Source of the DNA: an uncultured Gemmata sp.
GTDB taxonomy: Bacteria; Planctomycetota; Planctomycetia; Gemmatales; Gemmataceae
Length of the DNA: 64,000 bases
Assembly (NCBI GenBank): GCA_937924775.1
Contig: CALDUT010000008.1
Location: 1 to 64,000, forward strand
Direction of reading: 5' to 3'
This document shows positions 53,240 through 62,311 of the stretch, in pieces. Positions within the stretch are counted from its first letter, which is position 1; each line of letters opens with the position of its first letter. A model generated the notes under the pieces. It did not search any database, was not told the DNA's origin, and saw only the letters and a list, made by a program, of their open reading frames with translations. Made by a program: the position numbers and the translations under genes.

Positions 53240-54304
53240 TTAGTTTTTCGGAAACGGCGGCGGTGGCTGAGTGACCGGGGGGTGCGGTCCGGTGTCTTCG
53301 ACTCGGAGGACCGAAGGCTCGGTCGGTGGGCTGGCGACGAGGACGCTCCCAGGCCGTGGGGCTGCCTGGCCGACTCGTTCTTCGGTTTCCGCCCATAGGA
53401 TTGTGCCGCACAGACGCAGACCGGCCGTCGGTTCGGCTGGCGGCGGTGTTTCCGCCGCCATTTGAATATGGGCGATCACTTCTACATCGTGCCAAGTACC
53501 ATCGACACATACGGTCACATCCCAGTGAACGTCGATGGGGGCGGAACTGCCCGGAGCCGCACGAGCGGTTTTTAGTGGAACCCATTGGGTCGCGACCGCT
53601 AACTGAGCGTACTGGCGGCCGTCGCGGTCGAAGATCCGGACAAGCCGGGCAAACCCGTGGGATTGCTTTTCGTCGAGCGTCAGGAAGGCTACATGATCGA
53701 GCCAGCGGGTCCACTTCATCACCGGGATCGGCCACGATTCGCCGATCCGCACCGGTTGGGGAGGGACCAAATCCTGCGTAGTGAACGCATCGTGGAAATC
53801 CGAGTAGCGCTGATCGATGAAGAGCCGCAGATGGGGATCGATCGGATGGCCATCGGTGGCGAAACTGTCGTACCAACCGTGGAGTTTTTGGATGACAATT
53901 TCGCGGCCCACCACGGGTGGCAACTCCTCAGGCATGGTCAGGCCTGCGAGGGGCTGCGCCCGCTGCCATTTGGTAAAAGTGATACGCGCGCGGGTAGGAC
54001 GTTTCGCCCCCTCGGGGAAGACTTCGATCGTCTCCCGGTAGCGGATCTCTTCATGGATGGAGTAGGTTTTCGCCGCGGGTCGGTCGGCAGCCGCCGTATC
54101 CGAGCCCTCAGGACCGGCGTCATCCACGGTCACGCTAAGATCAACCGCCACGGTGCCCCGCAGCACCGACCCTTCGCCCGGGATGCGGACCTGCAAGGTA
54201 TAAACCTCTTCTTCCCTCACCGGCCGCGGCGGGTGGTCGGCGGATTCGGAGCAACCCAGCACCGCAGAGAGGGCCAGTATCACTAGGGACGCTCGCACCG
54301 TCAT
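53240..54304 (-). CDS. Putative lipoprotein, third member of the exported family
   Basis: A 354-residue protein with a lipoprotein signal (SLVILALSAVLGC, Cys at 18). It keeps the family landmarks of the genes at 9039 and 10009: a VVGREIVIQKLHGWYDSFAT strand, an FTTQDLVPPQPVRIGESWPI segment, YAQLAVATQWVPL, and VHWDVTVCVDGTWHDVEVIA. An extra central loop and a Pro-rich C-terminus (GPHPPVTQPPPPFPKN) make it longer. It is alone here, divergent from the glcF-like gene. Function unknown. Confidence 0.78.
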   Translation of the reverse strand: MTVRASLVILALSAVLGCSESADHPPRPVREEEVYTLQVRIPGEGSVLRGTVAVDLSVTVDDAGPEGSDTAAADRPAAKTYSIHEEIRYRETIEVFPEGAKRPTRARITFTKWQRAQPLAGLTMPEELPPVVGREIVIQKLHGWYDSFATDGHPIDPHLRLFIDQRYSDFHDAFTTQDLVPPQPVRIGESWPIPVMKWTRWLDHVAFLTLDEKQSHGFARLVRIFDRDGRQYAQLAVATQWVPLKTARAAPGSSAPIDVHWDVTVCVDGTWHDVEVIAHIQMAAETPPPAEPTAGLRLCGTILWAETEERVGQAAPRPGSVLVASPPTEPSVLRVEDTGPHPPVTQPPPPFPKN

Positions 54305-54522
54305 GAACGGTCTCTCCCGCTTGTCGCTTCTTCCTTCAAATTAACGTCTCTGGTTCGGAAAGCAATTCCTCCGGTTGCGTCCCTGCCACCCGCAGATACG
54401 AATTGTTGTCAAATTATGTCCTGGTACATCCGGTAGCAATACCGGGAATAGGCGAAGGAGTTTCGCCCCGGTTGATGGGGAAATCGCTACGCTGGACCCA
54501 CGCCAATTGCTAAGCTTACCGT

Positions 54523-55908
54523 ATGGCCACCACAACCCTTGCGAAAACCGCGTTGCCTGTTGTCTCCGAGAACCGGGGATCGCCGCCCCCAGCACAACCC
54601 GGGCCGGCGCTGGATTATGAGCTACTGCTCGATTGCGTTCACTGCGGACTTTGCACGGCCAGTTGCCCCACTTATGTGGAAACCGCCAACGAGGCCGATT
54701 CGCCCCGGGGCCGCATTTATTTGATGCGGAACGTGATCGACGGCACACTGCCGCTCGATGACGACGTCAAACGCCACCTCGACCAATGCCTCAACTGTCG
54801 CGCCTGCGAAACCGCCTGCCCTTCGGGCGTGCAGTATGGCAAACTCATTGAGCCTTTCCGCGTGTATATGGATCGGCTCGAACCGGGGCGGCAAGTCGCT
54901 ACGCTCAATGCCCTGCAGCGATTCTTGCTCTTCTACGTCTTCCCCTATCGCTGGCGGAATCGCCTGACGTTAGCCCCAGCGCGACTGCTCCAGTGGACTG
55001 GGCTCGACTGGTTGGCCGAGAAAACCGGGTTGATGAATCTCGTGCCGGCATCTCTGCGTGCCATGAAGCAAATGCTCCCCGACCTCCAACCCCACTACGG
55101 GTATTTGCCGGAGGTTCTCGAACCCATTGGTCCGAAACGGGCCCGGGTGGCCCTGTTCTTGGGCTGTGTGGCCGATGCCCTGTATCCCGAAACGAACTAC
55201 GCCACGGCCAAGGTCCTCCAAGCCAACGGTTGCGAAGTGTGGATTCCCCGCCAGCAAGTTTGTTGCGGAGCCCTGCATTATCACGCGGCGCAGGAAGAAC
55301 CGGCCCGGGAATTCGCGCAGCAGAACTGCGACGCCTTCGCCGCCACCGACCCTGCACGGTTTCAATCCGTCGATGCGATCGTTACCAACGCCGCAGGTTG
55401 CGGTTTTCAGCTCAAGGACTACGCTCACATCCTTCACGATACCCCCCACGCCGAAACAGCTGCTCGTTTCCAAAGCAAAGTCCGCGACATCAGCGAATTC
55501 CTCATGGAACTGGGGCCGATTGCGCCAAAACATCCGCTGAAGGTTCGGGCCACCTACCACGACGCCTGCCACCTGCGGCACGCGCAGCAAATCTACCAGC
55601 AACCGCGGCAGTTGCTGCAGATGATCCCCGGCTTAGAACTCGTCCCATTGCCCGAAAGTGAACTGTGTTGCGGGGCCGCCGGCAGCTACAACCTCACCCA
55701 ACCGGACATGGCCGATCGTCTTGGTCGTCGCAAAACCGCGAACATCGCCACCACCGAAGCCCGGGCCTTGTTCACCGGCAATGTGGGATGTCTGATGCAG
55801 ATCACCCGCCATCTGAAGGCTGTCGATCCAGGAATTTGGTGCGCGCATCCGGTCGATGCGTTATGGGCCAGCTACAGCGGTGAGATGCCCAAATCCCTCC
55901 GTGGCTAG
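54523..55908 (+). CDS. glcF: Glycolate oxidase iron-sulfur subunit-like protein
   Basis: A 461-residue iron-sulfur protein. It has two [4Fe-4S] motifs, CVHCGLCTASCPTY and CLNCRACETACPSG, and two CCG domains (CCGALHYHAAQEEP, CCGAAGSYNLTQPD). This is the GlcF layout and normal length, as part of membrane-linked glycolate dehydrogenase. The FAD subunits GlcD/GlcE are not adjacent, so partner and substrate need care; related LutA/GlpC-like proteins share these motifs. It is probably on the cytoplasmic membrane face. ATG 54523 is the first candidate with family similarity soon after. Confidence 0.87.
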   Translation: MATTTLAKTALPVVSENRGSPPPAQPGPALDYELLLDCVHCGLCTASCPTYVETANEADSPRGRIYLMRNVIDGTLPLDDDVKRHLDQCLNCRACETACPSGVQYGKLIEPFRVYMDRLEPGRQVATLNALQRFLLFYVFPYRWRNRLTLAPARLLQWTGLDWLAEKTGLMNLVPASLRAMKQMLPDLQPHYGYLPEVLEPIGPKRARVALFLGCVADALYPETNYATAKVLQANGCEVWIPRQQVCCGALHYHAAQEEPAREFAQQNCDAFAATDPARFQSVDAIVTNAAGCGFQLKDYAHILHDTPHAETAARFQSKVRDISEFLMELGPIAPKHPLKVRATYHDACHLRHAQQIYQQPRQLLQMIPGLELVPLPESELCCGAAGSYNLTQPDMADRLGRRKTANIATTEARALFTGNVGCLMQITRHLKAVDPGIWCAHPVDALWASYSGEMPKSLRG

Positions 55909-56074
55909 GTTCCTCCATTATTCGTTGGAACAAGCGGAAGGCGGGGGGCTGATGCTCCTGCCATTTCTGATGGATCAGCTTGTGTCAGCCATTTCCTGAA
56001 CTACCGCGGAGACAATCCACCAGCCCCGGTATCGTGGCCTGGGGCTTCCTGATCGCACGGCGGTCAGCGCATCG

Positions 56075-58648
56075 TTACCGCATCGGGGGAAGCGATGGCG
56101 GAACCGCCGGCGGAGCCACGGGTATCGTTTCGCCTGAGCTAGGTGGCGACCAGACATGTTCCGCTGGGACCTTGGGCTTGGGAATCGTCACAGTGCCGTT
56201 GGCCGAAAAATCGCTGCTGTGGTTGTGTGGGCCGGCAGGTGGCAGTGGAGTTCCGATGTCGAGCGGTTTTACACCCGCGGGCAGTTGGGGTACTCTCACC
56301 CGTTCGGTGGGTACGAAGTCGGCATTGCCGGTGCTGGGTGGCAACTGGGTCGGTGACGGTTGCAGCGAGTCGCTGAAGGGCCGTGTCCCGGTGGGGAGTG
56401 TCGGCACTTTCACTGTTCCGCTGGGTGTGAAATCACTCGCCGCAGGAGCCGTTGCTGGGGGTGTCGAACCGAACGTCGGGAGTGGGCGCATCATCACCCT
56501 TTCGGGCGGGTTCGTAAAACCGTTCAGACCGTTGAGGTTCTCCATTCCGGGTAATGGGCGTGGTTCGGGCGCGGCTTTGGGATCGGTGGGCCGCGGCGGT
56601 GGGAGCTGATCGGGAATCGGCTCACGCTTATCGTTGAATAGGGGCAGATTCAACACGGAGTTGACACCGCCGACCGGGGCGATCGGATGCCCACCGAGCA
56701 CTACGCCATCCGACGGCAGCGGCTGTTCACGCAATTTGAGAGCCGCTTCTGTGCGTTCGCGGATGTAATCTTTGGCCCGCTTATTGACCCACGGCGGCAA
56801 GGGGCCTTCGCTGACGGTCACATTGTTGTATTGCTGAATCGTTCCTTTGGCGAATTCAAACGCGGCCAGAGCGATGTTGTAGTTGGCAATCGCTTGCGAC
56901 TCGGCCGCAATTGCCGCGGCCAACTGTTGTTGCACGGTCAGATAATTGAGGAAGAACGCCTGGTTCCAGTTGCCAATCCGGATGACCTCGCCGATCCGCC
57001 ACAGATACTTTTGGAGTTCTTCGCGTTCGGCCCGGGCCGGCGCAATTTCGCGGTAACTTTGGATCACCCGGCGGTATTGCCCGGCCAGATATTCAATGGC
57101 TTTCAGCTCCGAGTCGCGCAGTTGAACGTAGCTTTTCGTCAGATTCAACTGCGCTTGGCGGACCAGACCGTTGGCGTCGCGGAAGCCCAAGGGCATATCG
57201 AGGCGGAAACCGATGGTCCAGCTGTTGAAGCGGTTCTCCGCGAGGCTGCCGAAGGCGTTGCCGGGGCTGAGGATGCCGTTGGGGCCCACATCATTCGTCG
57301 AGCCGCCCAATCGTGTCCCCAGGCCGGCGATGTCGTAGGAGAGATAGCTCCGCAGGTCGGGCCGGCGTAAGTTCTTTTGCAGCAGCAAATCGAGCTGGCG
57401 GAACTTGACATCCTGGCGGGCGATCATCAATTCCGGCCGATTGGCAATCGCGTCGACCGCCGCTTCGCGGAAATCGGGAATGTACGGAGCCAGGTTCGGT
57501 TCATCAATCGGAACAATCCGATAGCCGTCGTCGCTGCGTAGGCCGAGCAGGCCGCGGAGCTGCCGTTCGCTTTCCAAGACCTGCCCGCGGGCTTGCAGCA
57601 CTTGCCGCTGGAAGCGGTGAAACTGCGCTTGAATCTGGTTGAGGTCTTGCGGTGGAGCTTGGCCGATTTCGACTCGCAGTTTGATGAAACGGTAGCCTTC
57701 GAAGGCTTGCCGCAAACCTTCTTCCTGAGCGTAGAGGTTGTAATACGCCGCGTACAAGTTCCAGTACGCCGCTTCCACGTTGGCCAACATATAGTTGACG
57801 AGCAGATCGAAGGTGGCGCGGTTCTGATCCAAACGAATACGGGTAATCAAGATACCTTCGGTGCCCACCCCGCCAGCAGGTTGAATGCCGGGCAACAACA
57901 GGCTGCCTTGTTGCAGCGGCCCGATGTTGGAGATTTGGTTGATCTCCACGCCGTAGAGCCGCAACAGGGGCTGCTCCAAGGTGAACTGCACCCGCGGCGT
58001 ATAGTTGGGGTTGATCAGCGCCACTTGTGTTGCGGCCAAACGGGAGAACTTGTTGTAGTCGGTACTGGCCGTAATGCCGACCACACCCCCGGTGGGCAAT
58101 CCCTTTGCCAAGGTGGTGCTCAGCAAGGCGGCATCACGCGATTGCTGGAAGGCGAGGAACTGAGCCGCGACGGGTTGATCGAATTTCTGCCACTGCATGG
58201 TGGTGACCCACCGGGCATCGAAGCGGCTGAGGGCCCGTTCCACTTCGGCGGCGGCAATCGCCGGGTCGATGGCGAAGGCACGAATGGCATCTGTACCGCT
58301 AACGTTACGGCCGAGAAATTGTTCGAGGTTTTCGTTTTTGAAGCCGAAGTTGTTCGGTGCTTGCGCCCCGACGTTGCCTTGCTCCAACGCCAAGGCGATA
58401 CACTCACTGAGTTTCATGTACTTCGGCGGGCGGACAAAATCCGTCACATCCGACAGCTTGCCGATGTTATCCACCTGCCCCGGAGCGATGGGGGCATGAA
58501 CGTTCGTTTCCAACTCGCGGGGAGCAGCGACTTTCACCGCTTCGACATAATCCGCCGGTTCCATGAACAATTGCTGCTTACACCCCCCGGTCGGCGTCAT
58601 CACGAATAGCCCGGCGAGTGCCCGTTTGATCCACCGGTTCCGGCTCAT
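56075..58648 (-). CDS. TolC-family outer membrane lipoprotein with a Pro-rich C-terminal repeat tail
   Basis: An 857-residue protein. The lipobox is GLFVMTPTGGC (Cys about residue 23). The body is TolC-like: long helices (LLVNYMLANVEAAYWNLYAA, VFQRQVLQARGQVLESERQL-type) and the RPELMIARQDVKFRQLDLLL pattern near the second repeat, with DMPLGFRDANGLVRQAQLNL. After about residue 690 comes a tail rich in Pro with three loose repeats: SDFTPSGTVKVPTLPTGTRP, ADFVPTERVRVPQLPAGVKP, SDFSANGTVTIPKPKVPAEH. It would form the outer-membrane channel of efflux or secretion; no inner-membrane partners are nearby. ATG 58648 was chosen for the signal. Confidence 0.86.
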   Translation of the reverse strand: MSRNRWIKRALAGLFVMTPTGGCKQQLFMEPADYVEAVKVAAPRELETNVHAPIAPGQVDNIGKLSDVTDFVRPPKYMKLSECIALALEQGNVGAQAPNNFGFKNENLEQFLGRNVSGTDAIRAFAIDPAIAAAEVERALSRFDARWVTTMQWQKFDQPVAAQFLAFQQSRDAALLSTTLAKGLPTGGVVGITASTDYNKFSRLAATQVALINPNYTPRVQFTLEQPLLRLYGVEINQISNIGPLQQGSLLLPGIQPAGGVGTEGILITRIRLDQNRATFDLLVNYMLANVEAAYWNLYAAYYNLYAQEEGLRQAFEGYRFIKLRVEIGQAPPQDLNQIQAQFHRFQRQVLQARGQVLESERQLRGLLGLRSDDGYRIVPIDEPNLAPYIPDFREAAVDAIANRPELMIARQDVKFRQLDLLLQKNLRRPDLRSYLSYDIAGLGTRLGGSTNDVGPNGILSPGNAFGSLAENRFNSWTIGFRLDMPLGFRDANGLVRQAQLNLTKSYVQLRDSELKAIEYLAGQYRRVIQSYREIAPARAEREELQKYLWRIGEVIRIGNWNQAFFLNYLTVQQQLAAAIAAESQAIANYNIALAAFEFAKGTIQQYNNVTVSEGPLPPWVNKRAKDYIRERTEAALKLREQPLPSDGVVLGGHPIAPVGGVNSVLNLPLFNDKREPIPDQLPPPRPTDPKAAPEPRPLPGMENLNGLNGFTNPPERVMMRPLPTFGSTPPATAPAASDFTPSGTVKVPTLPTGTRPFSDSLQPSPTQLPPSTGNADFVPTERVRVPQLPAGVKPLDIGTPLPPAGPHNHSSDFSANGTVTIPKPKVPAEHVWSPPSSGETIPVAPPAVPPSLPPMR

Positions 58649-58989
58649 ATGTGTAATCCCCACTCCCCCTACGTCGTTGCGTTGCGACGGCATGGACCCC
58701 CGCCAATGCCGCGCAAGTCCCCTCGATGCGGAGGCGTCTCACCAACCATCGACGGAGCGACCGGAAGAATTTAGCTAGTTTGGCAGTCTAAACCGAGTTT
58801 TTTTTCATTCCGTGTGAAGTTCGGGGTTTGTCGCGACTGAGCTAGGCTTCACAACTCAGAAAACCGTCGGCATCGGGGTATTCTGCCTAGGAGAGCGCGT
58901 CTCCGGCTTGAGCCAGAAGCGTATCCGCGATACTCTGAAACGCGTACCTTTCCATCTTTTGCGGAATTCCCATCCCAAGGAGGTTGACC

Positions 58990-59202
58990 GTGGATCAACC
59001 AGTCAGCAACGAACTGAAACAAAGTCGTATGACAGAATTCATCAAGCTATTGCCCCTGACCCTGGAACTGGCCGGGTTACCCAAAGGTGAGCCAGGGCGG
59101 CCGTTCACCGCGGATCAGATCGAAGGTCGGGCCATGAGTGTGCGCACGGCCTACCGGATTGCCCGCAATCTGATTAAGGAAATTGGCGAAACCGGGAGCT
59201 GA
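58990..59202 (+). CDS. Small conserved-looking hypothetical protein, 70 aa
   Basis: The start is GTG 58990, set by AGGAGG with a 6-nt spacer. The sequence (DQPVSNELKQSRMTEFIKLL, then a proline-rich loop and RPFTADQIEGRAMSVRTAYR) has a helical pattern and ends in IARNLIKEIGETGS. It may be a small DNA- or protein-binding helical domain. No family is recognised. It converges on acpS. Confidence 0.65.
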   Translation: MDQPVSNELKQSRMTEFIKLLPLTLELAGLPKGEPGRPFTADQIEGRAMSVRTAYRIARNLIKEIGETGS

Positions 59203-59246
59203 ACCGGCACTGTACGCCATCGCCTCCGGCACGGGGGCTTTGGGGT

Positions 59247-59272
59247 ATTAGTCATCTAAATTAGTCATCTAA
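59247..59272. repeat. 13-bp tandem repeat at the end of acpS
   Basis: attagtcatctaa occurs twice in direct tandem (59247-59259, 59260-59272). The second copy encodes the last codons and stop of acpS on the minus strand, so the duplication includes a gene end. Confidence 0.7.
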
Positions 59273-59683
59273 AGCGGTATCTTCCGCGACCGGTAGTGAC
59301 ACCGAGTAAACGGCAATGGCCGTGGCTGTGGCGAAGCTACGGCAGAAGGCGGTCGTCAGCAGAAAGTGATTGACACCGCGGGCCAGCATCAGTTCGCGGG
59401 TCGCCCCGCAGACGGCGACCTGCGGGCTGCACCCGTTTTCGCAGATAATTTCAATATCCTTCCAGTTCATCCCGCGTTTCCAAGTCGTTCCCAGAGCGCG
59501 GAAGACGGCTTCTTTTGCCGCCCATATAGCTGTGAATTGTTCGGTCACATGCTTTTTGCTGTTGCAGTAGCTCACTTCCCGGTCGGTATAGACCTGCCTG
59601 AGGAACGTTTCTGCGTGGTCGTCGATCAGTTGTCGCACCCGGGCGCATTCCATCACTTGGGTGCCCAGTCCGAGAATTTCCAT
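59261..59683 (-). CDS. acpS: Holo-[acyl-carrier-protein] synthase
   Basis: A 140-residue 4'-phosphopantetheinyl transferase that activates ACP with CoA. Motifs are MEILGLGTQVMECARVRQLI, TDREVSYC, the AAIWAAKEAVFRALGT-type WAAKEA core, and a typical TTAFCRSFATATAIAV-like C-terminal strand. In the first motif the usual Asp (GTDIVE-type) is replaced by Gln (GTQVME), while the downstream Glu and the WAAKE Glu remain. Other planctomycete AcpS proteins may share this, but I cannot check. The start at 59683 matches the family; an upstream extension to 59794 would overlap the pcrA leader. Confidence 0.88.
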   Translation of the reverse strand: MEILGLGTQVMECARVRQLIDDHAETFLRQVYTDREVSYCNSKKHVTEQFTAIWAAKEAVFRALGTTWKRGMNWKDIEIICENGCSPQVAVCGATRELMLARGVNHFLLTTAFCRSFATATAIAVYSVSLPVAEDTALDD

Positions 59684-59787
59684 GGGTCCAGCTGAGCTAC
59701 GCTGTTTGGGTCGCTTGGGGTAAAATTCCCCTATTAGTTTTTTCTTAGTCGCCCGCCGGGCAGAAGGAACCCCGAAAGGATTGCTCC

Positions 59788-62037
59788 ATGTCACACGTTG
59801 CGCCGCTGCTGGCCGATTTGACCGACGAACAACGGACCGCGGTCGAACATGGCGATGGTCCGTTGTTGATTCTTGCCGGTGCCGGCAGTGGCAAAACGCG
59901 GGTGATCACGCGGCGAGTGGCCTATTTGTTGGCCCAGGGTGTACCTGCGCAGAGGATCCTGGCGATCACCTTCACCAACAAAGCCGCGGGCGAAATGAAA
60001 GCCCGCATCGAGAAGTTGGTACCAGGTCACCGGGTGTGGGTGGGCACCTTCCACAGTTTGGGGGCCCGCCTGCTGCGGCAATATGCCGATCGGTTCGAGA
60101 TCGACCGCCACTTCACCATCTATGACATGGACGACCGGGGCCGCATCGTCAAAAACGCGATCGACGCCGCCGGGTTGGACAACGTCAAATTCACCCCCGA
60201 GCGCATCGGCGGGGCCATCAGTCGCGCCAAAAATCTTCTCCTCACCCCCAATCAATACGCGAAACAAGCCACGGATTTCTTCGAACAAACGGTGGCCAAG
60301 GTGTACCCCATCTATCAACGGCACCTCCGCCAAGCCAACGCTATGGACTTCGACGATCTGCTGTTTCTGCCCGCGTTGGCGCTGCGATCCAACGACGAAC
60401 TCCGTCGCGAACTCGACCAACGCTTCCAGTACATCCTCATCGACGAATACCAGGACACGAACCTGGCCCAGTATGAAATCGCCAAACGGCTGAGCCAAGA
60501 TTATCCCAATCTGTGCGTTGTCGGTGATCCCGACCAATCCATTTACAAGTGGCGCAATGCCGACATTCGCAACATCCTCGATTTCGAACGCGACTTTCCC
60601 ACGGCTCGGGTCGTGCTACTGGGCCGCAATTACCGCAGTACCCAATCCATCATTCATGCGGCCAATAGCCTCATCGCTCACAACCAGCAACGTAAGAAAA
60701 AAACGCTCACCACCGACAATGAACGGGGCGAGCCAGTGAGCATCATCACATTCGACAACGGTTTGGACGAAGCCGAAGGCGTGGTGTTACGCATCAAACA
60801 GACTGTGGCCGCTGGCAAATTCAAATACCGCGACCATGCCATTTTTCTGCGTATCAACGCTCTGACGCGGTCGCTCGAAAGTGCTTTTGTCAAGCACGGT
60901 GTACCGTTTCAGATTGTCAAAGGCCTGGCGTTCTTCGAGCGGAAAGAGAACCGCGATGTTCTTGCTTACCTGCGTTTGCTGGTGAACCCGAACGACAACA
61001 TCAGTTTCTTGCGCATCGCCAATGAGCCGGCTCGCGGCATTGGCAAAGCGTCGCTCGACAAACTGCAGGATTTCGCCGCCCGTCACGATATCAGCCTTTT
61101 TGCGGCCGCTGGGCAGATGGCCCGCATTACTGAGATCAAAGGTAAAGCCGCTACGGGTCTGCGCGATTTCCACAGAACGCTCACCGAATTGCGGACCAAA
61201 CTCGATCTCCCGCCGCACGAGCTGGTGCAACTGGTTTTGGAGAAAAGCGGTTACGAAGCGATGCTCCGCGATTCCGCCGACGATGAAGATGCTGATCGGC
61301 TCGCTAACGTGGGTGAATTGATCACCGCGGCCAAACAATTCTGGGACGAAGACCACACCCGGACCATCAGCGATTTCCTCGAACAAATCACGCTGGCCTC
61401 CGATGTGGATAGTTGGGATGAACAAACCGACCATGTTTCCGTCATGACGCTGCATGCCTCCAAAGGGTTAGAATTTCCGGTGGTCTACATTCTCGGGGTG
61501 GAGGAAGGTTTACTGCCGCACGAACGCAGCATGGGCCGACCAGACGATGAAGAGGAAGAACGGCGGCTCTGCTTTGTCGGCATGACGCGAGCGATGAAGG
61601 AGCTCTACTTGTGCAACGCCCGCATCCGCGAATATCGCGGCACACCCAATTACTGCATTCCCAGCCGGTTTTTGCACGAATTACCGCCCGAGGTGCAGCA
61701 CATTGACACCACACTGACCCGAAATTATGCCCGCACCGCAGCCGACGAATATCGGAGGAAAATCGGCAACGCGGCCAGCGATTGGGCCGATACCGGCGCT
61801 CGCCCGTACCTGCCTGCCCCCCCAGCGAAACGTGCCATCCCCCTTCCGATCGGCGAGGCACCGACCGGTGAACTCGAACCGGGCACGCTCGTTCAACACG
61901 AACAGTACGGTGTGGGCAAAGTCGAAGAAGTCAGCGGCTTTGGAGCCTTCCGCAAAATTCGCGTGCGTTTTCCCAGCCACGGCGAAAAGCTCTTCGCCGG
62001 CGAGAAGGTGAAATTGAAGGTCGTCAAACGGCGATAA
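59788..62037 (+). CDS. UvrD/PcrA-type ATP-dependent DNA helicase
   Basis: A 749-residue SF1A helicase. Motif I is AGAGSGKTRVITRRVAYLLA; motif Ia FTNKAAGEMKARI; motif II IDEYQDTN; motif III GDPDQSIYKWRNADI; motif IV RNYRSTQSI; motif V VMTLHASKGLEFPVVYILGV; motif VI FVGMTRAMKELYLC. The C-terminal 60 residues form a Tudor-like PcrA tail (QHEQYGVGKVEEVSGFGAFR). It acts in nucleotide excision repair and replication. AAAGGA upstream supports ATG 59788. PcrA versus UvrD naming is not resolved by sequence alone. It is divergent from acpS. Confidence 0.95.
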   Translation: MSHVAPLLADLTDEQRTAVEHGDGPLLILAGAGSGKTRVITRRVAYLLAQGVPAQRILAITFTNKAAGEMKARIEKLVPGHRVWVGTFHSLGARLLRQYADRFEIDRHFTIYDMDDRGRIVKNAIDAAGLDNVKFTPERIGGAISRAKNLLLTPNQYAKQATDFFEQTVAKVYPIYQRHLRQANAMDFDDLLFLPALALRSNDELRRELDQRFQYILIDEYQDTNLAQYEIAKRLSQDYPNLCVVGDPDQSIYKWRNADIRNILDFERDFPTARVVLLGRNYRSTQSIIHAANSLIAHNQQRKKKTLTTDNERGEPVSIITFDNGLDEAEGVVLRIKQTVAAGKFKYRDHAIFLRINALTRSLESAFVKHGVPFQIVKGLAFFERKENRDVLAYLRLLVNPNDNISFLRIANEPARGIGKASLDKLQDFAARHDISLFAAAGQMARITEIKGKAATGLRDFHRTLTELRTKLDLPPHELVQLVLEKSGYEAMLRDSADDEDADRLANVGELITAAKQFWDEDHTRTISDFLEQITLASDVDSWDEQTDHVSVMTLHASKGLEFPVVYILGVEEGLLPHERSMGRPDDEEEERRLCFVGMTRAMKELYLCNARIREYRGTPNYCIPSRFLHELPPEVQHIDTTLTRNYARTAADEYRRKIGNAASDWADTGARPYLPAPPAKRAIPLPIGEAPTGELEPGTLVQHEQYGVGKVEEVSGFGAFRKIRVRFPSHGEKLFAGEKVKLKVVKRR

Positions 62038-62054
62038 GTATTCCCCTGTTCATA

Positions 62055-62086
62055 AGTGATGTTAATTTCACTATGAGCGATTTTTT
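62055..62086 (+). terminator. Candidate terminator after the helicase gene
   Basis: AGTGA (62055-62059) and TCACT (62068-62072) form a short stem, followed by TTTTTT at 62081-62086, 18 nt after the stop codon. The following 60 bases are T-rich, unlike the rest of the window. Confidence 0.4.
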
Positions 62087-62311
62087 CGCCAAGTCAAATT
62101 TTTTTCTGGTTTTTTCCTCCCAGCTTTTTCTCCTGGCAGCGGCCGATGGCTGGATGGCTGCCCGGCGGCCGCGGCACAACAAGCTGCCTGAGGTTGGCAA
62201 CGATACTGTCGTGTAAATTCCCAAGGCAGTTCGCGGGCTGATGGGGGGGCACAACAACCTGCTGGATCGCCCCAGCGGCTCGCTATCTCTAACCGCTTTG
62301 GGTGCGCAGGA

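Noticed and set aside
57593-58609. A 338-codon + frame opposite the TolC-like gene
   Set aside because: Antisense of a well supported outer-membrane protein; no independent signals.
58813-58853. A 7-bp inverted repeat (tgtgaag...cttcaca) upstream of the 70-aa gene
   Set aside because: The 27-nt spacer and short arms are expected by chance in a window of this size.
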